Assembly (NCBI GenBank): GCA_051859505.1 | Contig: JBHYFN010000034.1 | Location: 1 to 40,685, forward strand | Direction: 5' to 3' | Source: JAFIEN01 sp051859505 | GTDB lineage: Bacteria; Pseudomonadota; Alphaproteobacteria; Rhodobacterales; Rhodobacteraceae | DNA: 40,685 nucleotides | Shown: in pieces, positions 22,663 through 30,793 of the stretch | Layout: the number at the start of each line of letters is the position of its first letter | How positions within the stretch are numbered: the first letter of the stretch is position 1 | Translations under genes and position numbers: made by a program | The notes under the pieces: model-generated | What the model was told of the DNA's origin: nothing | The model's input: the letters and a program-made list of their open reading frames with translations, nothing else | Databases searched by the model: none

Positions 22663-22709
22663 CCGACCTGCCTCGGATCGCTCGATCGCAGCGGATGCTG
22701 GACCGGGTC

Positions 22710-22718
22710 TGTGGATAA
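22710..22718. promoter_or_regulatory. DnaA box
   Basis: TGTGGATAA is the exact reverse complement of the consensus DnaA box TTATCCACA. It lies 48 bp from the last iteron, as expected in a theta-replicating origin. Confidence 0.75.
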
Positions 22719-22816
22719 CTCTAGGCTGGCGTCATCGAAACCACGTTCGAGTCGCCCGGGGGCCTGCGCCCCGTTCAGAAGGCGGCCGCCAGCGTGGAGA
22801 GCAGGGCAGGGCGGCA

Positions 22817-23842
22817 ATGGCAGAGGCGGGTCTTCCACAAGAGCGGGCCGGATGGGCCCCGGACAGGCACCGGCAGGGGGATTTCTTCCTCTGCGATTTC
22901 CTGGGCGCGATCCCCAAGGACGACATGGCCTCGATGGAGCATCCGCTGTTTTCGCTGGCCACCCGGCCCGATCTGCGGATCCTGCGCTACGACCACAACG
23001 GCACGCGGATCGAGGTGACGCCTTCGGTCCGGGGGCTGGCCACTATCCATGACAAGGATGTGCTGATCTATTGCATCAGCCAGCTGATGGCCGCGCTGAA
23101 TGCCGGCCGCACGGTCAGCCGCACGCTGCAGATGCGCGCCCATGACATGCTGGTCGCGACCAACCGCGAAACCTCTGGCGACGGCTATCAACGCTTGCGC
23201 GACGCGCTCGAACGGCTGGCGGGCACGCGGATCACCACGAATTTCGCCACCGGCGGGGTCGAGGTCACGACCGGTTTCGGCCTGATCGAAAGCTGGCAGA
23301 TCCTGCGCAAGGCGCGCGGCGGGCGGATGGTCTCGGTCTCGATCACGCTGTCGGAATGGCTGTACCGGGCGGTCCTTTCGAAATCGGTCCTGACGCTCAG
23401 CCGCGACTATTTCCGGCTGCGCAAGCCGCTGGAACGCCGCGTCTATGAACTGGTGCGCAAGCATTGCGGCCGGCAGGAGGGCTGGCGCATCTCGGTGGAC
23501 CTCCTGCACAAGAAATCAGGCTCCGCCTCGCCCCGCCGGGTGTTTCGCAAGATGCTGCGCGACATGATCGCCGCCGACACCCTGCCCGATTACCGCATGA
23601 CCGAGGAGCCGGGCGACATCATCCGCTTCGCCCCCCGCGCAGGAGTTCTGGAACCGCTGCCCGCGCCGCCCCTTGCCCCCGCCACGCTGGAGGAGGGGCG
23701 GGCAATGATGCCGGGCTGGGACATTCACGCACTCGTCGCCGAATGGGAAGGCGTCTGGCAGGCCTCGGGCAGCCCGCGGCTGCATGCGCCCGACCGGGCC
23801 TTTCTGGGCTGGCTGGCGAAACGGGCCGGGCGCGCGGGCTAG
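22817..23842 (+). CDS. repA: RepA-type plasmid replication initiator
   Basis: A 341-residue initiator of the RepA family common on alphaproteobacterial (roseobacter) plasmids. It should bind the upstream iterons and open the origin. Recognisable stretches are FFLCDFLGAIPKDDMASMEHPLFSL near residues 22-47, IHDKDVLIYCISQLMAAL, TTGFGLIESWQILR, and LSRDYFRLRKPLERRVYELVRKHC, which resembles the second winged-helix region of such initiators. ATG 22817 follows a GGGCAGGG-rich leader. It is divergent from parAB, the usual arrangement here, and ends tail to tail with the KpsM-like gene. Assignment to the RepA-I subgroup rests on my recollection of that family and the linked rml operon. Confidence 0.85.
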   Translation: MAEAGLPQERAGWAPDRHRQGDFFLCDFLGAIPKDDMASMEHPLFSLATRPDLRILRYDHNGTRIEVTPSVRGLATIHDKDVLIYCISQLMAALNAGRTVSRTLQMRAHDMLVATNRETSGDGYQRLRDALERLAGTRITTNFATGGVEVTTGFGLIESWQILRKARGGRMVSVSITLSEWLYRAVLSKSVLTLSRDYFRLRKPLERRVYELVRKHCGRQEGWRISVDLLHKKSGSASPRRVFRKMLRDMIAADTLPDYRMTEEPGDIIRFAPRAGVLEPLPAPPLAPATLEEGRAMMPGWDIHALVAEWEGVWQASGSPRLHAPDRAFLGWLAKRAGRAG

Positions 23843-23904
23843 AGAGGGCCTGTCGCCCGGAGCCGGAAACCGGGTCGGGGCGTTTCGGCATGCCGCACCG
23901 GATC
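23843..23904. terminator. Possible terminator between repA and the KpsM-like gene
   Basis: The 62-bp gap between convergent genes contains CCCGG/CCGGG arms with an inner CCGG-AAA-CCGG and a CGGCATGCCG palindrome. There is no T tract. Confidence 0.3.
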
Positions 23905-24735
23905 CTAAAGCTCCAGAATGTCGCGGTGATGGCGCCAGAGGAACAGAAGCCCGACCACACCCGTCACCAGAGCGAAGAAAAAGACATAGGTCGGAGAGAC
24001 ATAGGCCGCCTGATAGCTGTGATAGAAGGCGTAGCGCATCTCGCCCGTCACATGCAGGAACGGATTGTACCACAGGATATCCTGGATATAGGGGGGAAAC
24101 ATCTCGGGCAGGAAGATCACCCCCGAGACGATGAAAAGCGGGCGCGTCACGATCGTCCAGAAATTCTGCCAGAGCGGAAACCGCGAAAACAGAAAGCAGT
24201 TCAGGATCCCCAGCCCGGTTCCCCCGGCGATGGCCATGGCAAAGGCCAGCAGGGCGCTGGTCAGGATCAGCCTGTTGTCCGTGTCATAAAGCAGCAGGAT
24301 CCCGGTCAGCACCAGATAGCTGACCAGAAGCTGGGTCATCGCGTTCAGGATCAGCCGGGCCAGGATCGCATCCATGATCGTCACCCGGGGATAGGCCAGA
24401 AGCTGTTTCGAAAAGCTCAGCGACTGGGCGATCTTCGAGCTGATCGTCAGGAACATCGAGAAGGGCAGCAGGCCGGTCGCGTAGAACAGCACGAAATTGT
24501 TGCCCAGCGGCGGCGAGCGCATCGCCACGGAAAACGCGACCGACAGCACCGCGATCCCCGCCACGGGTTCGAGGATGGCCCAGACATATCCGCCCGGAGA
24601 ACGGCCATAGGTCGTCGTCATCTCGCGCAGCATCAGGGCAAGGACCGTCCGGGTGGTGGCCAGCTGGCCCACCTCATGCGTGGACCGCAGCCGGCGGCCC
24701 GACAGATCCTGTGAAGGATCGCTGGAAGAGGTCAT
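23905..24735 (-). CDS. kpsM: KpsM-like permease of a capsule polysaccharide ABC exporter
   Basis: A 276-residue ABC-2 type membrane protein with about six transmembrane segments, for example WAILEPVAGIAVLSVAFSVA and FVLFYATGLLPFSMFLTIS. The TTYGRSPGGYVWAILEP stretch near the N-terminus is characteristic of KpsM-type permeases. It forms the inner-membrane channel for a finished polysaccharide with the KpsT-like ATPase. Start ATG 24735 gives a normal family length; the longer frame from 24825 adds an unlikely tail. Unlike in most capsule loci it is separated from kpsT and kpsE, here beside the replication genes. Its 5' side is 123 bp from the recombinase gene, in the same direction. Confidence 0.9.
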   Translation of the reverse strand: MTSSSDPSQDLSGRRLRSTHEVGQLATTRTVLALMLREMTTTYGRSPGGYVWAILEPVAGIAVLSVAFSVAMRSPPLGNNFVLFYATGLLPFSMFLTISSKIAQSLSFSKQLLAYPRVTIMDAILARLILNAMTQLLVSYLVLTGILLLYDTDNRLILTSALLAFAMAIAGGTGLGILNCFLFSRFPLWQNFWTIVTRPLFIVSGVIFLPEMFPPYIQDILWYNPFLHVTGEMRYAFYHSYQAAYVSPTYVFFFALVTGVVGLLFLWRHHRDILEL

Positions 24736-24858
24736 GCTCTCGGGTCCGGTACGCAAGGAGGAAACGGCGGATTTACGCGGCCCAGCATCCCATTCCGGCG
24801 CATGGGAATCAAGCGGTCGGCCCAAGGCGGGGATCGGGTGGGGATTGGGCGGGGATCT

Positions 24859-25920
24859 CTAGTCGGCCAGCAGGTCGGTGGCCGGATTGGCGGCCAGATC
24901 GACATCGGCGTAATAGCGCTGCGCCTGCGCGACAGAGCGGTGCAGCGACAGCCGCATCGCCGCCTGGATCGGGGCGCCGTCAAGGGCGGCCTGGGTCAGG
25001 AACCCCGCCCGCAGCCCATGCGCCGAGGCGAAACCGGCCTCTCGTCCGGTGGCGGTGACAAGGCGCTTGACGAGTCCTCCCACCCCGGCGGGGGACAGCG
25101 CCTTCTGCCCCACCGCCCCGGTCCTGCTGATCCGGCGGAACAGCGGGCCTTCCTCGATCCCGGCCGCGTCGATCCAGGCCACCAGGCAGCGCGCGGCGCG
25201 GGCCTTGAGCACAAGCCGCGGAGCCTCGGCCGGGCCGGTCGTCTTGGTCCGAAGCAGCCGGATCCAGACATGACCCGTCCGGTCGAATTCCCGCAGATCG
25301 ACATCCTCGCGCCTCAGCCCCGCGATCTCGCTGCGCCGCCGCCCGCCCGACGCCCATGCCAGAGAGAGGATCGCCCGGTCGCGCAACCCGCGCAGCCCCG
25401 GCCCCGCGGCCTGCATCATCTCGAGCAGGATCTCGCGGGTGATCGGATGGGCCGATCTGGGCCGGGGAACATGGCCGGCGGCCTTGCGCGCCCGGATCCG
25501 GGTCTGGCGCAGAAGCGGGGCGTCGAAAGGGCTGGCAAGGTTGCGCATCCGGTGGAAGGCGCGCCAGCTGGCGATGCGCCGGTCCAGCGTCGCGGGCGCG
25601 GGCGGAGCAAGGCTGCGCCGCAGGCCAAGGGCGATCAACCGCTCGGCCACGATCCGGGCCGGATCCTCGGGCGGGGCGGCGCCAAGATCGCGCGCATGGT
25701 CAAGAAGGAACCGCAGCGCCACCGCCTCGGTCTCGGGCCAGATCAGGGGGGCACCCAGGGCGGCCTCCTTCCAGGCGGAAAGATAGGCCAGATCGCGCGC
25801 ATAGGCGCGGCGGGTGTTTTCCGGCGTGCCCGCCAGATGCAGCGCCTCGAGCCCCGCGCGATCGGCGGGGTCGAGCGAGGCTGCGGCGAGGGGCAAAAGG
25901 GCAGGAGAGGACGGCGTCAT
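24859..25920 (-). CDS. Tyrosine recombinase (plasmid-encoded, Xer/Cre-like)
   Basis: A 353-residue phage-integrase-family recombinase. An N-terminal core-binding domain (NTRRAYARDLAYLSAWKE, 35-52) precedes the catalytic domain. Catalytic residues visible are R195 in SGGRRRSEIAGL, K226 in LLRTKTTG, H301 and R304 in AHGLRAGF, H327 in LSLHRS and Y336 in AQRYY, so it looks intact. The likely job is resolution of plasmid multimers, in the manner of Cre/loxP or Xer/dif. In support, a lox-like inverted repeat lies 32 bp upstream of its start. No Shine-Dalgarno is evident before ATG 25920. An integrase for mobile-element insertion is less likely because no element ends were seen. Confidence 0.88.
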   Translation of the reverse strand: MTPSSPALLPLAAASLDPADRAGLEALHLAGTPENTRRAYARDLAYLSAWKEAALGAPLIWPETEAVALRFLLDHARDLGAAPPEDPARIVAERLIALGLRRSLAPPAPATLDRRIASWRAFHRMRNLASPFDAPLLRQTRIRARKAAGHVPRPRSAHPITREILLEMMQAAGPGLRGLRDRAILSLAWASGGRRRSEIAGLRREDVDLREFDRTGHVWIRLLRTKTTGPAEAPRLVLKARAARCLVAWIDAAGIEEGPLFRRISRTGAVGQKALSPAGVGGLVKRLVTATGREAGFASAHGLRAGFLTQAALDGAPIQAAMRLSLHRSVAQAQRYYADVDLAANPATDLLAD

Positions 25921-25952
25921 GGCCGCCAGACTGGCCGTCGCAGGTCTGTTTC

Positions 25953-25989
25953 GTCAAGACACGATAACTGTATCTTATCGTGCCTTGAC
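25953..25989. promoter_or_regulatory. lox-like site: 15-bp inverted arms with 7-bp spacer
   Basis: Left arm GTCAAGACACGATAA (25953-25967), spacer CTGTATC, right arm TTATCGTGCCTTGAC (25975-25989). The arms match at 14 of 15 positions. Arm and spacer lengths are close to tyrosine recombinase core sites (loxP: 13-bp arms, 8-bp spacer). The asymmetric spacer gives the site a direction. An operator of the recombinase gene is the alternative. Confidence 0.7.
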
Positions 25990-26080
25990 TGCACTTTTAT
26001 AGGATCGGGAGGTGCTGATCAAACAGCGCCTGATATGCACATGAACGGCGCAATGGCCCTTTTTACAAAGGCGCGTCACC

Positions 26081-27142
26081 TCATGCCCAGCGGCCCACGG
26101 CAACGGCCCGCAGCCCGATCTCTCCTCCGGTCGAGAGGGGGCTGACCGCCCGCAGGCCGCCGGCGCTGGCCGAGGGCAGGGCGGGAACCACCCAGATATC
26201 GCCCTCGGCGGTCTGGCCGCTGAGCACCGGGGGTGCGGCGAAGGGTTGGGGAAAGGTCCAGCTCACCTCGGCCGAGCGGAAAAGCGAACCGAAGGCCGTC
26301 GTCACGCCCGAGACGGTCAGGGTCGTGGTCCAGCAGATCTGGCTGCCGTCCGCCAGCCGCAGGTAATGCCCTTCGGCATTGCTGCCGCTTTCCAGCACCG
26401 CGCCCGTGGGCTGCCCGCCGGTCTGGCCCACCGTGCCCAGAAGGTTGCCCCGGTGATAGGCCGGATGGCCATCGATCGTGGCGCCCGCCTTCAGATCGGG
26501 CACGCCGGTTCCGGCCGTCACGCTGAGGGCGGTCTGGAAGGTCGAGCCATTGGCCGAGGTCTTGATCGCGAAGTCGTTGGTGCCGGCCAGCCCCATCTCG
26601 GCCCGGCCGGAAAAGCCGGACTGGAACAGCAGGCTCGCGGTCTGGGCCGTGCCGGCCTTGTTGATCTTGAGCTGATGGCCGGCCCCCTCGTGATTGAGCA
26701 GCGTCGCCTCGGCCGACAGGCTGAGGCGGTTGACCGTATCGGCGGTGGCATTGATCCCGACCGTGTCGAAGGCGCCAGCGCCGCCGCTGCCGGCCCCGCC
26801 TGCTGCCACCGGGCTCCAGCCCGGGCCGTTGCGGACCACAAGCTGGCCCTCGTCCTCGACCCAGGCCAGCCAGCCGGTGCGCGGCACCAGAAAGACCCAG
26901 CCGCCCTGTTGCCAGGCCGCGACCCGGCCCTGCTGGCCGGCCCAGGCCCCGGTTGCGCCGACGGGCACGATATGCCGGGTCAGGGGGCCCGGCGCGGCGG
27001 GCGGGCTGGTTTCCGTGCGGCTGGCCACCGACAGCTGCACCACCCCGTCCAGCCGTTCGAGCGCCTCGTTATGAGTGACATGTTTCTGCGCCTGTGCCGG
27101 CTGGAGATAGGGCAGGGACAGGCGGGACGAGACCTCGGACAT
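26081..27142 (-). CDS. DUF2793-containing phage-tail-like protein
   Basis: A 353-residue protein. The N-terminal ~115 residues carry LPYLQPAQAQKHVTHNEAL (10-28), GATGAWAGQQGRVAAWQQGGW and a PRTGWLAWVEDE block, the pattern of DUF2793, common in Rhodobacterales prophages and tail proteins. The rest (LNHEGAGHQLKINKAGTAQT, then NDFAIKTSANGSTFQTALSV) resembles tail-fibre or spike shaft regions, and the end may be a binding head. GGAG lies 7 bases before ATG 27142. No other phage gene is near. A role in surface attachment or as a leftover of phage origin can be imagined but not shown. It is divergent from the rml operon. Confidence 0.72.
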   Translation of the reverse strand: MSEVSSRLSLPYLQPAQAQKHVTHNEALERLDGVVQLSVASRTETSPPAAPGPLTRHIVPVGATGAWAGQQGRVAAWQQGGWVFLVPRTGWLAWVEDEGQLVVRNGPGWSPVAAGGAGSGGAGAFDTVGINATADTVNRLSLSAEATLLNHEGAGHQLKINKAGTAQTASLLFQSGFSGRAEMGLAGTNDFAIKTSANGSTFQTALSVTAGTGVPDLKAGATIDGHPAYHRGNLLGTVGQTGGQPTGAVLESGSNAEGHYLRLADGSQICWTTTLTVSGVTTAFGSLFRSAEVSWTFPQPFAAPPVLSGQTAEGDIWVVPALPSASAGGLRAVSPLSTGGEIGLRAVAVGRWA

Positions 27143-27381
27143 GGATGCGCTCCGGCGGATAAGGGGTCGGGGACGATTGCGGCAGGGTCAGATCAAAGGA
27201 TTAACGTCCCTTCACCCCAGCGTGCGCAGCCTGCCGGCCTGTGGTAACGATGCCCCGTCGCCGGATCGGAATGCTCCGCCCCTTGCCTCGGAGGGGCTTT
27301 CGCGGGAAAACGCACAGGGTTGCCCAGCCCGGTTTCCCTGCCCCCGCACGCCCGCCCGCCCCGCGCCAAGGATCACGCCCG
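27143..27381. promoter_or_regulatory. Divergent leader/promoter region upstream of rmlC
   Basis: This 239-bp gap must promote the rml operon and the DUF2793 gene. The clearest element is a hairpin GCCCCT/AGGGGC (27278-27297) followed by TTT, a terminator-like shape on the + strand with no + strand gene upstream of it. AAGGA at 27369-27373 is the rmlC ribosome-binding site. Confidence 0.45.
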
Positions 27382-27948
27382 ATGCAGATCACCCCGACCA
27401 GTCTTCCCGGCGTCCTGCTGCTGGTGCCGCGCCGCTTCGGCGACGACCGCGGCTTTTTCGCCGAAACCTGGAGCCGGCGCGTCCTGGCCGAGGCCGGCAT
27501 CGACATCGACTTCGTGCAGGACAACCATTCGCTTTCGGCCACCCCCGGCACGGTGCGCGGCCTGCATTTCCAGGCGCCCCCCCATGCCCAGGACAAGCTG
27601 GTGCGCTGCGGGCGGGGGGTGCTGTTCGACGTGGCGGTGGATGTGCGGACAGGTTCCCCCACCTATGGCAAATGGGTCGGCTACGAGCTTTCGGCCGAGA
27701 ACGGCCATCAGCTGCTGATCCCCAAGGGTTTCCTGCACGGCTTTGTCACCTGCGCGCCGGATACGGAAATCGTCTACAAGTGCTCGGACTTCTACGCCCC
27801 CGATTGCGACGGGGCGGTGCGCTGGGATGACCCCGACCTTGCCATCGACTGGCCGCTTGGCGCAAACGCCCCAGTCCTTTCGGCCAAGGATGCGGCCGCC
27901 CCCCTGATGGCCGATTTCACCTCGCCTTTCACCTTTCAGCAGAAATAG
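27382..27948 (+). CDS. rmlC: dTDP-4-dehydrorhamnose 3,5-epimerase
   Basis: A 188-residue RmlC, third enzyme of dTDP-L-rhamnose synthesis, a cytoplasmic cupin homodimer. It shows RGFFAETWS (23-31), the catalytic-His motif VRGLHFQ (H62), KLVRCGRGVLFDVAVDVR, IPKGFLHGFVT, and YKCSDFYAPDCDGAVRWDDPDL with the active-site Tyr region near the C-terminus. Length is normal. ATG 27382 has AAGGA upstream. First gene of rmlCBDA, the same cluster that marks roseobacter biofilm plasmids. Confidence 0.95.
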   Translation: MQITPTSLPGVLLLVPRRFGDDRGFFAETWSRRVLAEAGIDIDFVQDNHSLSATPGTVRGLHFQAPPHAQDKLVRCGRGVLFDVAVDVRTGSPTYGKWVGYELSAENGHQLLIPKGFLHGFVTCAPDTEIVYKCSDFYAPDCDGAVRWDDPDLAIDWPLGANAPVLSAKDAAAPLMADFTSPFTFQQK

Positions 27949-27966
27949 TAGTAACAGGGTTCCTTC

Positions 27967-29028
27967 ATGAAGATCATGGTCACCGGCGGCGCGGGCTTCA
28001 TCGGATCGGCGGTCGTGCGGCTGGCCGTCGCGCGGGGCCAGGCGGTCGTCAATGTCGATGCGCTGACCTATGCCGCCTGTCTGGACAATGTCGCGAGCGT
28101 GGCCGACAGCCCGCTGTACGCCTTCGAACAGGCCGACATCCGTGACCGCGCCGCGATGGACCGGATCCTTGCCACGCACCGCCCCGATGCGATCCTGCAT
28201 CTGGCCGCCGAAAGCCATGTCGACCGGTCGATCGACGGGCCGGGGGATTTCATCTCGACCAATGTCACCGGCACCTACACCCTGCTCGAGGCTGCCCGCG
28301 CCTACTGGAGCGCGACAGGCAAGCCCGCCGGCTTCCGCTTCCACCATGTCTCGACCGACGAGGTCTTCGGCTCGCTCGGGCCGACCGGCATGTTCACCGA
28401 GACCACCCCCTATGACCCCCGCAGCCCCTATTCCGCCTCGAAGGCCGCCTCCGACCATCTGGTCCGCGCCTGGGGCGAGACCTACGGGCTGCCTTACGTG
28501 CTCACCAATTGCTCGAACAACTACGGCCCCTTCCATTTCCCCGAGAAGCTGATCCCCGTGGTGATCCTGAACGCGCTGTCGGGCCGTCCGATCCCGGTCT
28601 ATGGCAGCGGAGAGAACGTGCGCGACTGGCTGTATGTCGAGGATCACGCCGATGCGCTGCTGTGCGTGCTGGAGAAGGGCGCCACCCACCGCAGCTACAC
28701 TATCGGCGGCGAGAACGAGGCGCGAAACATCGACCTTGTCCGCAAGCTCTGCGCCATCCTCGACCGGTTGCGCCCGGCGAACCATCCTTATGCCGATCAG
28801 ATCGCTTTCGTGACCGACCGTCCCGGCCATGACGCGCGCTATGCGATCGACCCGACCCGGATCCGCAGCGAACTGGGCTGGCGGCCCTCGGTCACGCTCG
28901 ACGAGGGGCTGGAGCGGACGGTGCAATGGTATCTCGACAACGAAGCCTGGTGGCGCGCGCTGCAGGGCAGGGGCGGCGTGGGGCAGCGGCTGGGAGTCGC
29001 GCCCGTGACAGAGGAGCAGAGCGGGTGA
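27967..29028 (+). CDS. rmlB: dTDP-glucose 4,6-dehydratase
   Basis: A 353-residue short-chain dehydrogenase-fold enzyme making dTDP-4-keto-6-deoxyglucose. The NAD-binding GGAGFIGS is at 7-14, the substrate/catalytic STDEVFG follows near residue 130, and YSASK is the Tyr-Lys pair. NYGPFHFPEKLIP and GENVRDWLYVEDHADAL are diagnostic for RmlB. AGGG lies 8 bases upstream of ATG 27967, 18 bp after rmlC. Its stop overlaps the GTG start of rmlD. Confidence 0.96.
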   Translation: MKIMVTGGAGFIGSAVVRLAVARGQAVVNVDALTYAACLDNVASVADSPLYAFEQADIRDRAAMDRILATHRPDAILHLAAESHVDRSIDGPGDFISTNVTGTYTLLEAARAYWSATGKPAGFRFHHVSTDEVFGSLGPTGMFTETTPYDPRSPYSASKAASDHLVRAWGETYGLPYVLTNCSNNYGPFHFPEKLIPVVILNALSGRPIPVYGSGENVRDWLYVEDHADALLCVLEKGATHRSYTIGGENEARNIDLVRKLCAILDRLRPANHPYADQIAFVTDRPGHDARYAIDPTRIRSELGWRPSVTLDEGLERTVQWYLDNEAWWRALQGRGGVGQRLGVAPVTEEQSG

Positions 29029-29879
29029 GCGGCATCCTCGTCTTCGGCCACACCGGACAGGTCGCGCAGGAATTGCAGCGGCAGGACCGGGTGACGGCGC
29101 TGGGGCGCGATCAGGCGGACCTGACCGACCCCGCCGCCTGTGCCGCCGCCATCCATGCCCATGCGCCCGCGATGGTCATCAATGCCGCCGCCTATACCGC
29201 CGTCGACCGCGCCGAAGAGGACGAGGCACAGGCGAGGGTCGTCAATGCCGAAGCCCCCGGCGCCATGGCCCGCGCCTGTGCCGACCGCGGCATTCCCTTC
29301 GTCCATATCTCGACCGATTACGTCTTCGACGGCTCGGGCACAGCCCCCTGGGCGCCCGACGCCCCGACCGGCCCGCTGGGGGCCTATGGGCGCAGCAAGC
29401 TTGCCGGCGAAGAGGCGGTGCGCGCCGCCGGAGGCCCCCATGTGATCCTGCGCACGTCGTGGGTGTTTTCCGCCCATGGCGCGAATTTCGTGAAGACCAT
29501 GCTGCGGCTGGGGGCCGAACGCCCCCTGTTGCGCGTCGTGGCCGACCAGGTGGGCGGCCCCACGCCCGCCGCCGATATCGCAAGCGCCTGCCTGGCCATC
29601 GCCCGCCGCCTGGCGGAGGCGCCGGAGCTGTCCGGCACGCATCATTTCAGCGGAGCCCCCGACACAAGCTGGGCCGGTTTCGCCCGCGCCATCATGACGG
29701 CGGCCCAGCTTCCGGCAAAGGTCGAGGACATCCCGACCGAAGCCTATCCCACCCCCGCCGCGCGCCCCGCCAATTCCCGGCTCGAATGTTCCGCACTCCT
29801 GCGTGATTTCGGCATTGCGCGCCCCGACTGGCAAGCGGGGCTTGCGCATGTTCTCAGTGATCTCGAGGTGACCCAATGA
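29025..29879 (+). CDS. rmlD: dTDP-4-dehydrorhamnose reductase
   Basis: A 284-residue RmlD, final step to dTDP-L-rhamnose. The nucleotide-binding GHTGQVAQEL is near the N-terminus, then NAAAYTAVDRAEED, STDYVFDG and YGRSKLAGE with the Tyr-Lys pair. LRTSWVFSAHGANFVKTML and RPANSRLEC complete the family pattern. The start is GTG 29025, inside the rmlB stop (GTGA), with GAGGAG upstream. It overlaps rmlA by ATGA. Confidence 0.95.
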   Translation: MSGILVFGHTGQVAQELQRQDRVTALGRDQADLTDPAACAAAIHAHAPAMVINAAAYTAVDRAEEDEAQARVVNAEAPGAMARACADRGIPFVHISTDYVFDGSGTAPWAPDAPTGPLGAYGRSKLAGEEAVRAAGGPHVILRTSWVFSAHGANFVKTMLRLGAERPLLRVVADQVGGPTPAADIASACLAIARRLAEAPELSGTHHFSGAPDTSWAGFARAIMTAAQLPAKVEDIPTEAYPTPAARPANSRLECSALLRDFGIARPDWQAGLAHVLSDLEVTQ

Positions 29880-30793
29880 CGACGACAGCAACCGGGACAG
29901 CGACAGCGGCGGCAACCGGCCGGAAAGGCATCATCCTTGCCGGCGGCTCGGGCACGCGGCTTTACCCGATCACGCTCGGGGTCTCGAAACAGCTCCTGCC
30001 GGTCTATGACAAGCCGATGATCTATTACCCGCTCTCGGCCCTGATGCTGGGCGGCATCCGCGACATCGCCATCATCACCACGCCCGAGGATCAGGCCCAG
30101 TTCATCCGCACGCTGGGCGACGGGTCGCAATGGGGCATCCGGCTCACCTATATCGTCCAGCCCCGGCCCGAGGGGCTGGCCCAGGCCTATCTGCTGGCGC
30201 GCGAGTTCCTGGAGGGCGCGCCTTCGGCCATGGTGCTGGGCGACAACATCTTCTTCGGCCACCGCCTGCCCGATCTTCTGCGCGAGGCCGATGCCGAGAC
30301 CAGTGGCGGCACGGTCTTCGCCTATCACGTGGCCGATCCCGAACGCTATGGCGTGGTCGCCTTCGACAGCGCCGACCGGGTGCGCGAGATCATCGAGAAG
30401 CCCGAGCGGCCGCCGTCAAGCTATGCCGTCACCGGCCTTTACTTCCTTGACGGCACCGCGCCGGACCGGGCCGCCGAAGTGCGCCCCTCGGCGCGCGGCG
30501 AGCTCGAGATCACGACGCTCCTGCAAAGCTACCTCGCCGAGGGGCTCTTGCGGGTGAAACGCATGGGGCGGGGCTATGCCTGGCTCGATACCGGCACCCA
30601 TGCGAGCCTGCTGGACGCGGGCAATTTCGTGCGCACGCTGGAAAGCCGGCAGGGCCTGCAGACCGGCAGCCCCGACGAGATCGCCTTTCAGCAGGGCTGG
30701 ATCAGCCGCGAGAACCTTCTGGAAACCGCCGCGCGCTTTGCCAAGAACGGTTATGGCGATTACCTCAAGGGCCTCTTGCGCGATCTGCCCTGA
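29876..30793 (+). CDS. rmlA: Glucose-1-phosphate thymidylyltransferase
   Basis: A 305-residue RmlA, first step of dTDP-L-rhamnose synthesis (dTTP + glucose-1-phosphate). A 16-residue Thr/Ala-rich N-terminal extension precedes GIILAGGSGTRLYPIT. KQLLPVYDKPMIYYPLS, VLGDNIFFG, EKPERPPSSYAVTGLYF and YAWLDTGTHASLLDA are all family hallmarks. Translationally coupled to rmlD. Last gene of the operon. Confidence 0.96.
   Translation: MTTTATGTATAAATGRKGIILAGGSGTRLYPITLGVSKQLLPVYDKPMIYYPLSALMLGGIRDIAIITTPEDQAQFIRTLGDGSQWGIRLTYIVQPRPEGLAQAYLLAREFLEGAPSAMVLGDNIFFGHRLPDLLREADAETSGGTVFAYHVADPERYGVVAFDSADRVREIIEKPERPPSSYAVTGLYFLDGTAPDRAAEVRPSARGELEITTLLQSYLAEGLLRVKRMGRGYAWLDTGTHASLLDAGNFVRTLESRQGLQTGSPDEIAFQQGWISRENLLETAARFAKNGYGDYLKGLLRDLP

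Larger units (their letters stand above)
22354..22816. other. Replication/partition control region (probable oriV)
   Basis: This 463-bp non-coding stretch lies between divergent parA and repA. From left to right it holds the parA palindrome and promoter (22366-22412), an AT-richer section (22505-22570), three 22-bp iterons (22597-22662) and a perfect DnaA box (22710-22718). The combination is that of an iteron-controlled origin. Confidence 0.75.

Noticed and set aside
24859..25920. Recombinase as evidence for an integrated element
   Set aside because: No attachment-site duplication, tRNA target or other element genes seen; a plasmid resolution role fits better.
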